Positions 1 through 8,113 of a stretch of 64,000 nt of DNA are shown here, in pieces. Both the position numbers and the translations under genes were made by a program. The notes under the pieces are model-generated. The model saw only the letters and a program-made list of their open reading frames with translations. It had not been told where the DNA came from and made no database searches. Position 1 is the first letter of the stretch. Each line of letters opens with the position of its first letter. Where the stretch lies: NCBI RefSeq assembly GCF_007997215.1, contig NZ_VORW01000018.1, forward strand, positions 28,147-92,146. The letters run 5' to 3'. This DNA comes from Algoriphagus aquimarinus. Its GTDB lineage: Bacteria > Bacteroidota > Bacteroidia > Cytophagales > Cyclobacteriaceae.

Positions 1-720
1 GTATTACTTCAGCGAGAATTGGGCATGGGAACCATTGGTGCGCTAGATATTCGTAATGCCTGTTCCGGATTTATTTATGCCCTATCCATCGCAGATCAGT
101 TTATCAAAACTGGGATGTACAAAAAAATACTCGTGGTCGGCGCTGAGATTCAGTCTTCTGCTTTAGACAAAAGTGATGAAGGGCGCTCAAGCTCTGTGAT
201 TTTCGCAGATGGAGCAGGTGCCGCAGTACTCGGGGCTGTAGAATCAGATCAACCGGGAATTCTATCTACACATCTTCACTCTCAAGGCGAGCATGCAGAA
301 GAATTGTATTGTAAAGACCCAGGAAGTAGTCGGGAAGTCAGGCTATCTCCAGAGCTCATCGAATCAGGTAGTTTTTTCTTAAAGATGAACGGAAATGCCG
401 TTTTCAAGCATGCAGTAGTGAGATTTATGGAAGTGATCAAGGAAGCACTTGACGCAAATCAGCTCGACCAATCTGCTATAGATTTACTCGTTCCGCATCA
501 AGCTAATCTCAGAATCAGCCAATACATTCAAAAGCAGTTAGGCCTTCCTGATGAAAAGGTATTTAACAATATCATGACCAAAGGAAATACAACAGCTGCT
601 ACGATCCCCATTGCACTAAGTGAAGCTTGGGAACAAGGAAAAATAAAGGAAGGTGATTTAATTTGCCTTGCTGCATTTGGCTCTGGATTCACTTGGGCTT
701 CCGCTTTACTTCAATGGTAA
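1..720 (+). CDS. fabH: 3-oxoacyl-ACP synthase III (FabH/KASIII), 5' end cut by the window
   Basis: Condensing enzyme that starts fatty-acid elongation by joining an acyl-CoA primer to malonyl-ACP in the cytoplasm. The reading frame is open to base 1, so the true start lies outside. The visible 239 residues hold the whole KASIII active-site triad: Cys in NACSGF (about residue 21 of the visible part), His in PHQAN (166) and Asn in GNTTAATIP (196). The 30-residue His-Asn spacing matches the family. About 90-100 N-terminal residues are missing compared with the usual 320-330. The C-terminus is intact and ends in the typical AAFGSGFTWASAL strand. The TAA stop is followed with no gap by the ATG of the next gene, so the two are probably co-translated. 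The family call is secure; whether it is the housekeeping FabH or a paralogue for a specialised primer cannot be told from this fragment. Confidence 0.93.
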   Translation, partial: VLLQRELGMGTIGALDIRNACSGFIYALSIADQFIKTGMYKKILVVGAEIQSSALDKSDEGRSSSVIFADGAGAAVLGAVESDQPGILSTHLHSQGEHAEELYCKDPGSSREVRLSPELIESGSFFLKMNGNAVFKHAVVRFMEVIKEALDANQLDQSAIDLLVPHQANLRISQYIQKQLGLPDEKVFNNIMTKGNTTAATIPIALSEAWEQGKIKEGDLICLAAFGSGFTWASALLQW

Positions 721-1275
721 ATGCCTGAAAAATCAACTCATGTAGATATTGAACTTTGGCTAAACAAGGAAATCATTCCACGTCAAAACAGCCTTAAAGC
801 TATATTTTGGGAGATTTTAGGAGAGGTAGGGAATTCAGTTGACCCTGAAAGTCTCAAACAAATCCATCCTGCTAGTCTGGGGGCTAAACTTTCAAAGGGA
901 AATGATCTCTTAGGATATCCTTATCAAGTATTGGATTTGATCAGAGACTTTGACAGGAAGGAAGGGTTGAATATCCGGGTATTAAACTGGTTTGGTCATG
1001 GACTATTTCTTTTTATCTTATTAGGCAAAAACCATCCTAAAGCTCCTTTTGAGCAGCTACGCAAAAACGATTGGGCGTTTGATCTATCCCCTACTCCTTG
1101 GGAATACCCAGAAACACTACGTAAAGGAGCATTCACTAATTCCCCGACATCTGGGGATTTTAAAAAATCTACCTTTTATCAATGGCATAAACCCATTCAG
1201 ATTTCAGGAGAAAAAATCGCTATTGAGGATAAGATTTTGGATGAACTAAAAAAATTGATATTCTTATTATGCTAA
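721..1275 (+). CDS. hypothetical protein coupled to fabH
   Basis: A 184-residue protein I do not recognise. Its ATG abuts the fabH stop codon, which argues for a real, co-translated gene. It has no signal peptide. Residues 88-102 are strongly hydrophobic (WFGHGLFLFILLG) and could be a buried helix or a single weak membrane segment. The rest is soluble and mixed in charge, with many aromatic residues, and ends in a leucine/isoleucine-rich tail closing with Cys. No catalytic or metal-binding motif stands out. The position suggests a role near acyl chain initiation, but that is inference from position only. No obvious terminator follows it: only a weak GAGAA/TTCTC pairing with a T run near 1319-1357. 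Confidence 0.7.
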   Translation: MPEKSTHVDIELWLNKEIIPRQNSLKAIFWEILGEVGNSVDPESLKQIHPASLGAKLSKGNDLLGYPYQVLDLIRDFDRKEGLNIRVLNWFGHGLFLFILLGKNHPKAPFEQLRKNDWAFDLSPTPWEYPETLRKGAFTNSPTSGDFKKSTFYQWHKPIQISGEKIAIEDKILDELKKLIFLLC

Positions 1276-1398
1276 AAAATGGGATAAAGCTGGAATTAAC
1301 TTATTTTTAAACAGGAATCGAGAACATTCGTACACTATTCAGATTCTCTTTTTGACGGATTCAGAAAACCCCCTGAGTCAATTCGAAACTAAAACTAT

Positions 1399-2967
1399 AT
1401 GAAATACATCCTAATCGCATTAATTCTTCTCAGCACTCCACTGTTTGCGCAAGAAAGCGCGGTGGTTCGCCAGTACAATTCGGACTCTACATTGATGGCT
1501 ACTGGAGTTATTACTAATGCAGTAAGAGAAGGATTATGGAAATACTACAACCCTAAGACCAACACTTTACTCACTGAAGGATCTTTCAAGAACGGGCTAA
1601 GGAATGGCACCTGGAGCAGTTTTTATCCAGATGGAAAAAGAAAAATGGTAGCCGAATATAGAGAAGGTATACTTTTCGGCACATCGAAATTATACGATGC
1701 CGAAGGTGCCTTGAAGCAAGAGATGGTTTTTCAGGATTCTACACTCGTAGGTAGATATATAGAATATTATGGTAAAACGGGTGTTCCAGATTACATTGAT
1801 CCGTCACAGATTTATGTGGAAGGCCAGTACGAAAACAGCAAGAAAACTGGTCAGTGGTTGCAGTACTATGAATTCGGCGAACTGGCACTAAGAGAATTTT
1901 ATGTTAACGGAGTAAGAGAAGGCCCCTTTCTAGAGTACGATCAAGAGGGTGTACTGATCACCGAGGCCGTATACAAAAATGGAGAACTGGAAGGCGCATT
2001 TAAAAGACTTACCTATCCAAACCTAGTGGTGGAAGAGGGAAATTATAAAAATGGTAAAAAAATAGGGGAATGGATACGCTATTTCCCCGGTACCAAATCA
2101 AAAGAATCTGAAGAGTTTTTCGATGAAAATGGTAAGAGAATCGGTACCTGGAGGTATTTCTACGAGAATCAACGACTTGCAAGAATAGAGAAATATGAGA
2201 ACGGAATTGCGGTAGGAACATGGGAAGAATATTTTCCTAACAAGTCAATTGCCAAGCGCAAAACTTACGATCTGGGCGTGCCCGTTGGCGATTATGTAGA
2301 ATATCACAGCACTGGACAAATTTCAGTTTCCGGTGTATATCAAAATGGTATGAAGACGGGCATTTGGAAAAGTTTTTTTCCTGATGGAGAAATTTACTCA
2401 ATCGGTGAATATAGAAATGACCTCAAAACTGGTCTTTGGAAATATTTCAATAAAATAGGAATCCTAGTAGCTGAAGGAGAGTATACGCTCGGTCTGGAAA
2501 ACGGACAATGGGTTTATTATTACGATGGAGGACAACTTAAATCTGTCGGGAGTTATAACATTGGTTTTGAAGATGGTATTTGGGGGCTATTCTATGATAA
2601 TAAGCAACTTACTCAAGAAGAATTCTGGGACAATGGACGACTAATGAATGTAAGCGAATACAAATCCTATGACGGAAGTGAAATTCTGGACAAAGGCACT
2701 TTGAAGGACAGTAACGGAACTAGAATCACTTACTATGTAAATGGCAAGAAAGAATCTGAGGGAAATTACAACTCCGGAAAAGCTGATGGTACATGGATCT
2801 TTTACCATGAAAACGGCAGAAAAGCGTCCGAAGGCCGGATGAAAGATGGAAGAAAAGAAGGACCTTGGAGATATTACAATCCTGCTGGGCGATTAGAGGA
2901 TTTGATCAATTATAAAGACGATGAGATACAAGAAGAAACCATTTCAAGCCTTCTCAATTTCAACTAA
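1399..2967 (+). CDS. secreted MORN-repeat (YwqK-like) protein
   Basis: A 522-residue exported protein. Residues 1-18 are a classic signal peptide (short basic start, leucine-rich core, cleavage after LFA). Almost all of the rest is a tandem array of roughly 22-24-residue units with the pattern G-x-W-x-x-Y/F-x-x-x-G-x-x-x-x-E-G-x-Y-x-x-G, the MORN_2/YwqK signature. Such arrays fold into an elongated beta-hairpin solenoid. In Bacteroidota these proteins are usually labelled 'toxin-antitoxin system YwqK family antitoxin', a label inherited from Bacillus that need not describe function here. It stands alone, 123 bp after the preceding gene, and a small coiled-coil gene follows 46 bp after the stop. 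The family is certain; the role (surface scaffold or envelope binding) is unknown. Confidence 0.88.
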   Translation: MKYILIALILLSTPLFAQESAVVRQYNSDSTLMATGVITNAVREGLWKYYNPKTNTLLTEGSFKNGLRNGTWSSFYPDGKRKMVAEYREGILFGTSKLYDAEGALKQEMVFQDSTLVGRYIEYYGKTGVPDYIDPSQIYVEGQYENSKKTGQWLQYYEFGELALREFYVNGVREGPFLEYDQEGVLITEAVYKNGELEGAFKRLTYPNLVVEEGNYKNGKKIGEWIRYFPGTKSKESEEFFDENGKRIGTWRYFYENQRLARIEKYENGIAVGTWEEYFPNKSIAKRKTYDLGVPVGDYVEYHSTGQISVSGVYQNGMKTGIWKSFFPDGEIYSIGEYRNDLKTGLWKYFNKIGILVAEGEYTLGLENGQWVYYYDGGQLKSVGSYNIGFEDGIWGLFYDNKQLTQEEFWDNGRLMNVSEYKSYDGSEILDKGTLKDSNGTRITYYVNGKKESEGNYNSGKADGTWIFYHENGRKASEGRMKDGRKEGPWRYYNPAGRLEDLINYKDDEIQEETISSLLNFN

Positions 2968-3013
2968 AGCATAACAATTTTCCAACTTCACAGGTTAATT
3001 TCTTAAAACTCTT

Positions 3014-3175
3014 ATGTTCGGATTATTTAAAAAGAAATCAGAAAAGGAAAAACTTCAGGAAGCTTATTCCAAAAAATTGGCTGAAGTACATAAAGCATCA
3101 CAAGTGAATAGAAAAGAAGCAGACCGACTATCTGCAGAAGCAGAAGAGATCGCTAAAAAGATTGACTTAGCATAA
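3014..3175 (+). CDS. Lacal_2735-type small protein (53 aa)
   Basis: A 53-residue protein starting MFGLFKKKSEKEKLQEAY. It is highly charged and predicted to be one amphipathic helix or coiled coil, with heptad-like A/L positions and alternating Lys/Glu. The start motif MFGLFKKKS and the length match the Bacteroidota family called Lacal_2735 (DUF6435); this is from memory of the family, not a search. It begins 46 bp after the MORN-protein stop on the same strand and may share its transcript. Function is unknown. A strong hairpin terminator lies about 170 bp downstream, leaving an unusually long 3' region. Confidence 0.8.
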   Translation: MFGLFKKKSEKEKLQEAYSKKLAEVHKASQVNRKEADRLSAEAEEIAKKIDLA

Positions 3176-3245
3176 AAAGTATTTCGTGTTACCGCACACA
3201 CTACTTAAACACAGTATTTTGATTTTCACTTAATTACAATTATAT

Positions 3246-3312
3246 TCAATCACTATTTCAGCTAGTCCTGTAGGATTTTTTTTAACTAAATAGTTTATTT
3301 AAGGGTGATTGA
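3246..3312 (+). other. nested inverted repeats in a 3' region, possible structured RNA
   Basis: An outer perfect 8-bp inverted repeat (TCAATCAC at 3246-3253, GTGATTGA at 3305-3312) encloses two small hairpins: TCCT/AGGA at 3266-3275 followed by a T run, and AACTA/TAGTT at 3284-3295. The stretch is non-coding and sits between the small coiled-coil gene and a clear terminator at 3342-3370. It could be a structured 3' UTR or a short RNA. Chance pairing in AT-rich DNA is also possible. Confidence 0.3.
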
Positions 3313-3341
3313 GCTACGGACGACAAATTTTAATCTTTTTT

Positions 3342-3370
3342 AGCTCGGGCTTAAACCCGAGCTTTTTTTT
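3342..3370 (+). terminator. intrinsic terminator
   Basis: Perfect 8-bp stem AGCTCGGG (3342-3349) / CCCGAGCT (3356-3363) with a 6-nt loop CTTAAA, running directly into eight T residues on the plus strand. It ends transcription from the MORN/Lacal_2735 side and touches the stop codon of the convergent cupin gene. The minus strand has no matching T run. Confidence 0.9.
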
Positions 3371-3890
3371 ATTTCCTAGAATAGTCATCTTCCACTCTCA
3401 CAATGTCCTCTTCATTGGAAGGATTTTCAGGATCCACATGCATCCATATTTCCGCTACGATACCCCAAGTATTTAAGCCTACCAAGCGGTGGCGTTCACC
3501 TTGCTTCAATGATACTGTCTCATTCAACAGCATTTTTTCCAATGTGCCGAGCGCATCAGTTTCGCTTCGTACTATTCCAGATTCGCCGTTAATTAATTTC
3601 CAAAGTTCTGCTCTTCGAAAATGATATTGCCAAGAAAGGCGAGCACCCGGAGCTACCAATAAAAATTTGGGACTCAACTTCTGCTCTAGCTGCTCTTCGG
3701 AAAGGGTAACATCCTCGAAGAACATAGCTCTAAACTCCCGGATCTGACTTTCATCCAACACGAAAAACCCTCCCCAAGGCCTCGTCTGGTCCACTTTGGA
3801 GATCCTAAATCCTTTTTCATTCAAAAAGTCTTCAACTTTTCTGAATACCTCTTCTTTGCCCAGATCGGCATCAATGTCTATTAAATTCAT
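3369..3890 (-). CDS. cupin protein, type II phosphomannose-isomerase-like
   Basis: A 173-residue protein with the sequence signature of the C-terminal cupin of type II mannose-6-phosphate isomerases: RPWGGF near residue 38, the metal-site region around SWQYHFRRAELW near 85-96, GERHRLVGL near 131-139, and the ending EDIVRVEDDYSR. It lacks the nucleotidyltransferase half found in bifunctional ManC/AlgA proteins, so it is a stand-alone isomerase-like cupin. The usual HxH metal ligands appear as YHFRRAE, so one canonical histidine position may be changed. It probably acts on a phosphorylated or nucleotide sugar in the cytoplasm; similar Bacteroidota proteins are often called 'phosphoheptose isomerase', which this sequence does not support as a SIS-domain enzyme. 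It is monocistronic, with its own -7 element at 3914-3921. Confidence 0.75.
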   Translation of the reverse strand: MNLIDIDADLGKEEVFRKVEDFLNEKGFRISKVDQTRPWGGFFVLDESQIREFRAMFFEDVTLSEEQLEQKLSPKFLLVAPGARLSWQYHFRRAELWKLINGESGIVRSETDALGTLEKMLLNETVSLKQGERHRLVGLNTWGIVAEIWMHVDPENPSNEEDIVRVEDDYSRK

Positions 3891-3913
3891 ATTGTTTTCA
3901 GTAATACGTTTCT

Positions 3914-3921
3914 CAAAAATA
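3914..3921 (-). promoter_or_regulatory. -7 element of the cupin gene
   Basis: On the minus strand the sequence reads TATTTTTG, an exact match to the Bacteroidota -7 consensus TAnnTTTG, and lies 23 nt upstream of the ATG. No clear TTG element is seen at the usual 17-23 nt further upstream, so the call rests on the -7 match only. Confidence 0.4.
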
Positions 3922-4194
3922 CTTATTTCATTCTGAAAATAAATCCTTCCACAATCTTCTTGACTTTAAATTATTTTATGAAAACAAGACCAAAACACTC
4001 AATTATTCCTAGATATACCAACAAATACACTCCGGTTATCTTATTTTTTTGGAAAAGTATTTTTTGAAGATTAAAAATTACCGTAATTCAAGTTTAACTT
4101 GAACCTATGCACCTAATAAACCCTCAACAGGTAATCGACAAAATGGACGGAGTGGTTTGTGTAACGCATTTTCAGGACGAGACAACTTTACAAT

Positions 4195-4224
4195 AAAAAA
4201 AGCCGTCCCCAATGGGACGGCTTT
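4195..4224 (-). terminator. glnN terminator
   Basis: Stem AAAGCCGTCCC / GGGACGGCTTT (4199-4209 with 4214-4224), loop CAAT, 21 bp beyond the glnN stop. Read on the minus strand the stem is followed by a T run, so it is oriented for glnN. Confidence 0.93.
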
Positions 4225-4245
4225 CGATGTTAAAAATGGAAAATC

Positions 4246-6408
4246 CTATCTAAGGAAAAGCATTTCTCTATACTTCACTAATGGCCAAGACTCATCGTCA
4301 ACCAAAAGCTCCAGTTTATCTACTGCATATCTGATTTTCTCGAAGTAAGCTTCTTTGACATCAGTCTGGTAGCCTTTCGCCATTTTAACGATGTCTTCTT
4401 CTTTGTTAAGTTTCTTACGAGCTTCTACCATCGCAGTGATATTAGATTTCAAAGATTCAATATGCTTAGATACTTCTTTGATCGTCTCTACTGCAGCAGT
4501 ATTATCCAAACCTAGACCTTTCAATCCATTTGCATTTTGGATGATTTTGTTTTGGTATAGAATAGCAGTTGGAATAATATGATTCAATGCCAAATCTCCC
4601 ATCACACGACCTTCAATTTGAATCTTCTTCATGAAGCTTTCAAGCATGATTTCGTGACGAGCATGAACTTCTATTCCATTCATTACATTGTGTTTTTCGA
4701 AAAGCTCTTTTGTAGCTTTAGTAGAATACACATCCAATGCAGAAGGTGTTGATTTCAAATTAGACAAACCTCTTTTCTGTGCTTCTGCTGCCCACTCATC
4801 AGAGTAGCCATCGCCTTCGAACCTTACTTTCTTGCTATCCTTGATGTATTTTCTCAATACGTTTACGATTGCAATCTTCTTCTCTTTACCGGCAGTCATT
4901 TCTTTCTCAATGTCTTTAGCCATTTCTACCAACACATCTGCAACAATTACATTCAATACAGTCATTGGCCCAGCCACATTCGCCTGAGAACCTACCGCAC
5001 GGAATTCGAATTTGTTACCTGTGAAAGCAAAAGGAGAAGTTCTGTTTCTATCAGTATTATCAAGGATGATTTCAGGAATCTTTGAGATACCCAATTTCAT
5101 ATACATGTTGTCACCTTTCTCGATTTTGATGTTGCCATTTTTCTCAAGCTCATTCAAAACTTCAGTAAGTGTAGCTCCTAAGAATACAGAGATAATTGCT
5201 GGAGGCGCTTCGTTAGCACCTAGACGGTGATCATTACCCGCAGAAGCGATACTTGCTCTCAGAAGGTCAGCGTTATCGTAGACAGCTTTTACAGTTGCTA
5301 CTAAGAAGGTAAGGAATTGTAGGTTTTCTCTTGCAGAATTACTTGGCTGGAATAAGTTAACCCCTGTGTCTGTAATCAAAGACCAGTTATTATGCTTACC
5401 ACTACCATTTACACCTGCAAATGGCTTCTCATGAAGAAGGACTTTCAAGTCATGTCTTTCAGCTACTTTATCCATCACATCCATCAACAATTGGTTGTGA
5501 TCTGTTGCTTTGTTTATTTCTTCGAACAAAGGAGCAACTTCAAACTGACCAGGAGCAACTTCATTATGTCTTGTCATTACAGGAATTCCCAATTTGAGCG
5601 CTTCGTTTTCGAAGTCAACCATGAAATCCTTTACTCTAGTAGGAATTGATCCGAAATAGTGATCATCCAATTGCTGACCTCTTGCAGGGCTGTGTCCGAA
5701 AACAGTTCTTCCACCCATTACCAAATCTGGTCTTGCCGTGAATAGAGCTTTATCGATCACAAAATATTCTTGCTCTATACCTAAAGAAGGAGTGATTTTT
5801 CTAACATTTCTATCAAATAATTGACAGATAGCTACCGCTGCTTCATTGATTGCTTCTACTGATTTCAACAATGGCGTTTTGTAATCCAATGCCTCACCTG
5901 TGTAAGACACAAATATGGTAGGGATACAAAGTGTGTTTTCAAATATAAAAATCGGAGAAGTAGGATCCCATGCAGTATAACCTCTAGCCTCAAAAGTTGA
6001 GCGGATACCACCATTAGGGAAAGAAGATGCATCTGGTTCTTGCTGTACAAGTGCACTTCCTTTGAATTTCTCTAAACCACTAAAGGCATCGAAAAATGAA
6101 TCATGTTTCTCAGCTGTTGATCCAGTTAGCGGCTGAAACCAGTGAGTATAATGTGTAACCCCTTTGGATAATGCCCAAGTTTTTACAGCGGAAGCTACTT
6201 CTTCTGCAGTTGAACTATCAATCTTGCTTCCTTTATCGATAGCTTCCATCACTCTTTTGTAAGCTGAAGGTGCCAAAGACACTCTCATTTGAGCTGTTCC
6301 AAAAGTGTTTACACCAAAAAAGTCTGAGATTTTGTTGGATGGTGCCGTAACAGTTACTCGCTGTCTTGACTGCACCATTGCTAGGGCTTGTTGTCTGAGT
6401 GTTGCCAT
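4246..6408 (-). CDS. glnN: type III glutamine synthetase (GlnN)
   Basis: ATP-dependent ligation of ammonia to glutamate, the main nitrogen-assimilation step; type III enzymes are dodecamers typical of Bacteroidota and some cyanobacteria. The 720-residue length is that of GSIII, far longer than GSI (about 470). Diagnostic blocks seen: the GSIII N-domain around FGVNTFG, the Glu/metal region GIEQEYF, NEVAPGQFEVAP, the ATP/glutamate loop NGSGKHNNWSL, and the Arg-rich NDHRLGANEAPPA. I chose the ATG at 6408 (MATLRQQAL) over an in-frame GTG ten codons upstream, because a -7 promoter element (6440-6447) puts the transcript start at or inside that upstream codon. The gene stands alone with its own terminator. 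Nitrogen-dependent control is expected, but no regulator site could be identified. Confidence 0.96.
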   Translation of the reverse strand: MATLRQQALAMVQSRQRVTVTAPSNKISDFFGVNTFGTAQMRVSLAPSAYKRVMEAIDKGSKIDSSTAEEVASAVKTWALSKGVTHYTHWFQPLTGSTAEKHDSFFDAFSGLEKFKGSALVQQEPDASSFPNGGIRSTFEARGYTAWDPTSPIFIFENTLCIPTIFVSYTGEALDYKTPLLKSVEAINEAAVAICQLFDRNVRKITPSLGIEQEYFVIDKALFTARPDLVMGGRTVFGHSPARGQQLDDHYFGSIPTRVKDFMVDFENEALKLGIPVMTRHNEVAPGQFEVAPLFEEINKATDHNQLLMDVMDKVAERHDLKVLLHEKPFAGVNGSGKHNNWSLITDTGVNLFQPSNSARENLQFLTFLVATVKAVYDNADLLRASIASAGNDHRLGANEAPPAIISVFLGATLTEVLNELEKNGNIKIEKGDNMYMKLGISKIPEIILDNTDRNRTSPFAFTGNKFEFRAVGSQANVAGPMTVLNVIVADVLVEMAKDIEKEMTAGKEKKIAIVNVLRKYIKDSKKVRFEGDGYSDEWAAEAQKRGLSNLKSTPSALDVYSTKATKELFEKHNVMNGIEVHARHEIMLESFMKKIQIEGRVMGDLALNHIIPTAILYQNKIIQNANGLKGLGLDNTAAVETIKEVSKHIESLKSNITAMVEARKKLNKEEDIVKMAKGYQTDVKEAYFEKIRYAVDKLELLVDDESWPLVKYREMLFLR

Positions 6409-6439
6409 TTCTACAATATGTGGTTTAAATTTATACACA

Positions 6440-6447
6440 CAAAAATA
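6440..6447 (-). promoter_or_regulatory. -7 element of glnN
   Basis: Minus-strand TATTTTTG fits TAnnTTTG, 31 nt upstream of the ATG at 6408. This predicts a leader of about 26 nt and decides against the upstream GTG start. The -33 position is not a clear TTG. Confidence 0.45.
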
Positions 6448-6585
6448 GAAAAATATGTATTCGAAAATGCTTTTGAGTCATTTTTGACCTCGATTTTCTA
6501 AAAAATTACACTTTTTTCAATAATTCATAGTAAAAACGCGCCAATATCGGGCAAACTAGGTGAATACCGAAGGAAAATTGGAGAA

Positions 6586-6615
6586 TTGAAAACATGCGAA
6601 GATTAATTACCTTTG
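6586..6615 (+). promoter_or_regulatory. promoter of mtaB (TTG-N19-TACCTTTG)
   Basis: TTG at 6586-6588 and TACCTTTG at 6608-6615 are separated by exactly 19 nt, a full match to the Bacteroidota sigma-A consensus. The gene's GTG start follows 25 nt later. This is the best promoter in the window. Confidence 0.75.
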
Positions 6616-6640
6616 CAATCTCATTGTCAGAAGCGTAATT

Positions 6641-7960
6641 GTGAAAAAAGTAGCCTTTTATACACTAGGATGTAAGCTAAATTTCTCCGAAACCTCCACT
6701 ATCAGTCGCCAGTTTGAAGAAAAAGGGTATCTGAAAGTCGATTTTCAGGAAAACCCCGACATTTTCATTATCAACACCTGCTCAGTAACAGAGAATGCAG
6801 ATAAGAAGTGTAAGAAGATTGTAAAGGAAGCTAAAAAAATTTCCCCTAACTCATACGTCACCATTATAGGATGTTATGCTCAGTTAAAGCCTAAAGAAAT
6901 TTCCGAAATCGAAGGGGTAGATGCCGTACTGGGAGCAGCAGAAAAATTCCGTTTGATTGAACTTTTGGATGATTTCGCAAAAGCTCAGGAAACAAAAGTC
7001 TTGGCATCGGAGATTCAGGAAGCTACGGTATTTAATAACGCCTACTCTATTAATGACAGAACACGTACTTTTCTGAAAGTTCAGGATGGCTGTAATTATG
7101 GATGTGCCTTCTGTACTATTCCCCTTGCTAGAGGCAAAAGCCGAAGTAACACTATAGAAAGTGTAGTACAATCAGCCCACGAGATAGCCGCCACTGGCGT
7201 AAAAGAGATCGTACTGACGGGCGTAAATATCGGTGACTTCGGAATTGTCGACGGGAAGAGAATTGAAAGATTCGCAGACTTGGTGTATGCACTTGACGAA
7301 GTAGAAGGTATCAATAGACTGAGAATATCTTCTATTGAGCCAAACTTGCTCACTAACGAGATCATCAGCTTTGCTGCGCAATCCAAACGGTTCGTTCCAC
7401 ATTTCCACGTACCTCTTCAATCTGGTTCCAACACTATTTTGAGAAAAATGGGCAGAAGATATCTTCGTGAGCTGTATGTAGACCGCGTGACGAAAATCAA
7501 AACACTCATGCCTCATGCATGTATAGGAGTAGATGTGATCGTCGGATTTCCAGGTGAGACGGATGAGCTTTTCCTCGAAACATATAATTTCTTGAATGAG
7601 CTAGACATTTCTTACTTACATGTATTTACCTATTCTGAGCGAGCAAATACCAGAGCAGCTGAGATGGACGAGGTAGTTCCAATGAAAAAGAGAAACGAGC
7701 GCTCTAAAATGCTTCGAATTCTTTCTGAGAAAAAGAGAAGAAAATTCTACACTGAGAATCTCGGTCAAACCTTTACCGTTCTTTTCGAAGAAGATGTTGA
7801 GGATGGGAAAATCCATGGCTTTACCGAAAACTACATCCGTGTAGCTGCCAAGTACGACCCTATGCTGATCAATGAATTGAAGCAAGTCACCCTAGATCAG
7901 ATCAATGATAAAGGCAATGTGGAAGTATTAGAGCCGGAATTTGCATTCGAAAAGCACTAA
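6641..7960 (+). CDS. mtaB: tRNA t6A37 C2-methylthiotransferase MtaB
   Basis: Radical-SAM enzyme that converts t6A to ms2t6A at position 37 of ANN-decoding tRNAs. The 439-residue protein shows the three-part layout of the family. The N-terminal UPF0004 domain has the auxiliary-cluster cysteines C11 (TLGCKLN), C47 (NTCSVT) and C78 (IGCYAQ). The radical-SAM core carries CNYGCAFC (C151, C155, C158) after VQDG. A C-terminal TRAM-like region ends the protein. TLGCKLN and ARGKSRS favour MtaB over MiaB or RimO. The start is GTG, supported by the full-consensus promoter 25 nt upstream and the family-typical first residues MKKVAFYTLG. It is monocistronic with a terminator directly behind. Confidence 0.93.
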   Translation: MKKVAFYTLGCKLNFSETSTISRQFEEKGYLKVDFQENPDIFIINTCSVTENADKKCKKIVKEAKKISPNSYVTIIGCYAQLKPKEISEIEGVDAVLGAAEKFRLIELLDDFAKAQETKVLASEIQEATVFNNAYSINDRTRTFLKVQDGCNYGCAFCTIPLARGKSRSNTIESVVQSAHEIAATGVKEIVLTGVNIGDFGIVDGKRIERFADLVYALDEVEGINRLRISSIEPNLLTNEIISFAAQSKRFVPHFHVPLQSGSNTILRKMGRRYLRELYVDRVTKIKTLMPHACIGVDVIVGFPGETDELFLETYNFLNELDISYLHVFTYSERANTRAAEMDEVVPMKKRNERSKMLRILSEKKRRKFYTENLGQTFTVLFEEDVEDGKIHGFTENYIRVAAKYDPMLINELKQVTLDQINDKGNVEVLEPEFAFEKH

Positions 7961-7984
7961 AACACTACTATATAGTAAACACCT

Positions 7985-8022
7985 AACAGCCCGGAGACAA
8001 ACTTCTTCGGGCTGTTTCTTTT
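7985..8022 (+). terminator. mtaB terminator
   Basis: Perfect 9-bp stem AACAGCCCG (7985-7993) / CGGGCTGTT (8008-8016) with a 14-nt loop, followed by a T-rich run (TTTCTTTTT) on the plus strand, 24 bp after the stop. Confidence 0.88.
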
Positions 8023-8113
8023 TGGAGAAACGAAAGAAAGGCAATTCAAAAGTCTTGCTTTGGTATTTTCCTCCCACATTTTTCTAAATTCAAATCAGCT
8101 AAAAAAAAAATAA

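Larger units (their letters stand above)
3891..4245. other. 355-bp spacer: promoter region, palindrome and one tiny reading frame
   Basis: The side next to the cupin gene carries its -7 element. The middle (3950-4080) is AT-rich with nothing recognised. At 4087-4103 there is a perfect palindrome TTCAAGTT-T-AACTTGAA. Just after it, 4107-4196 on the plus strand could encode 29 residues (start MHLINPQQV) but has no ribosome-binding site or promoter; it is more likely chance or a gene remnant. The far end holds the glnN terminator. Confidence 0.5.

Noticed and set aside
1276..1398. Terminator between the fabH-linked gene and the MORN gene
   Set aside because: Only a 5-bp GAGAA/TTCTC pairing with a long loop is visible, despite a T run.
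5392..5649. Plus-strand open frames inside glnN (and similar antisense frames inside hutU, the helicase, lon and hslU)
   Set aside because: They mirror strongly conserved coding genes on the other strand and show no domain, signal or start-site support.
6409..6438. GTG start ten codons upstream in glnN
   Set aside because: The promoter -7 element at 6440-6447 leaves no room for this codon in the transcript.
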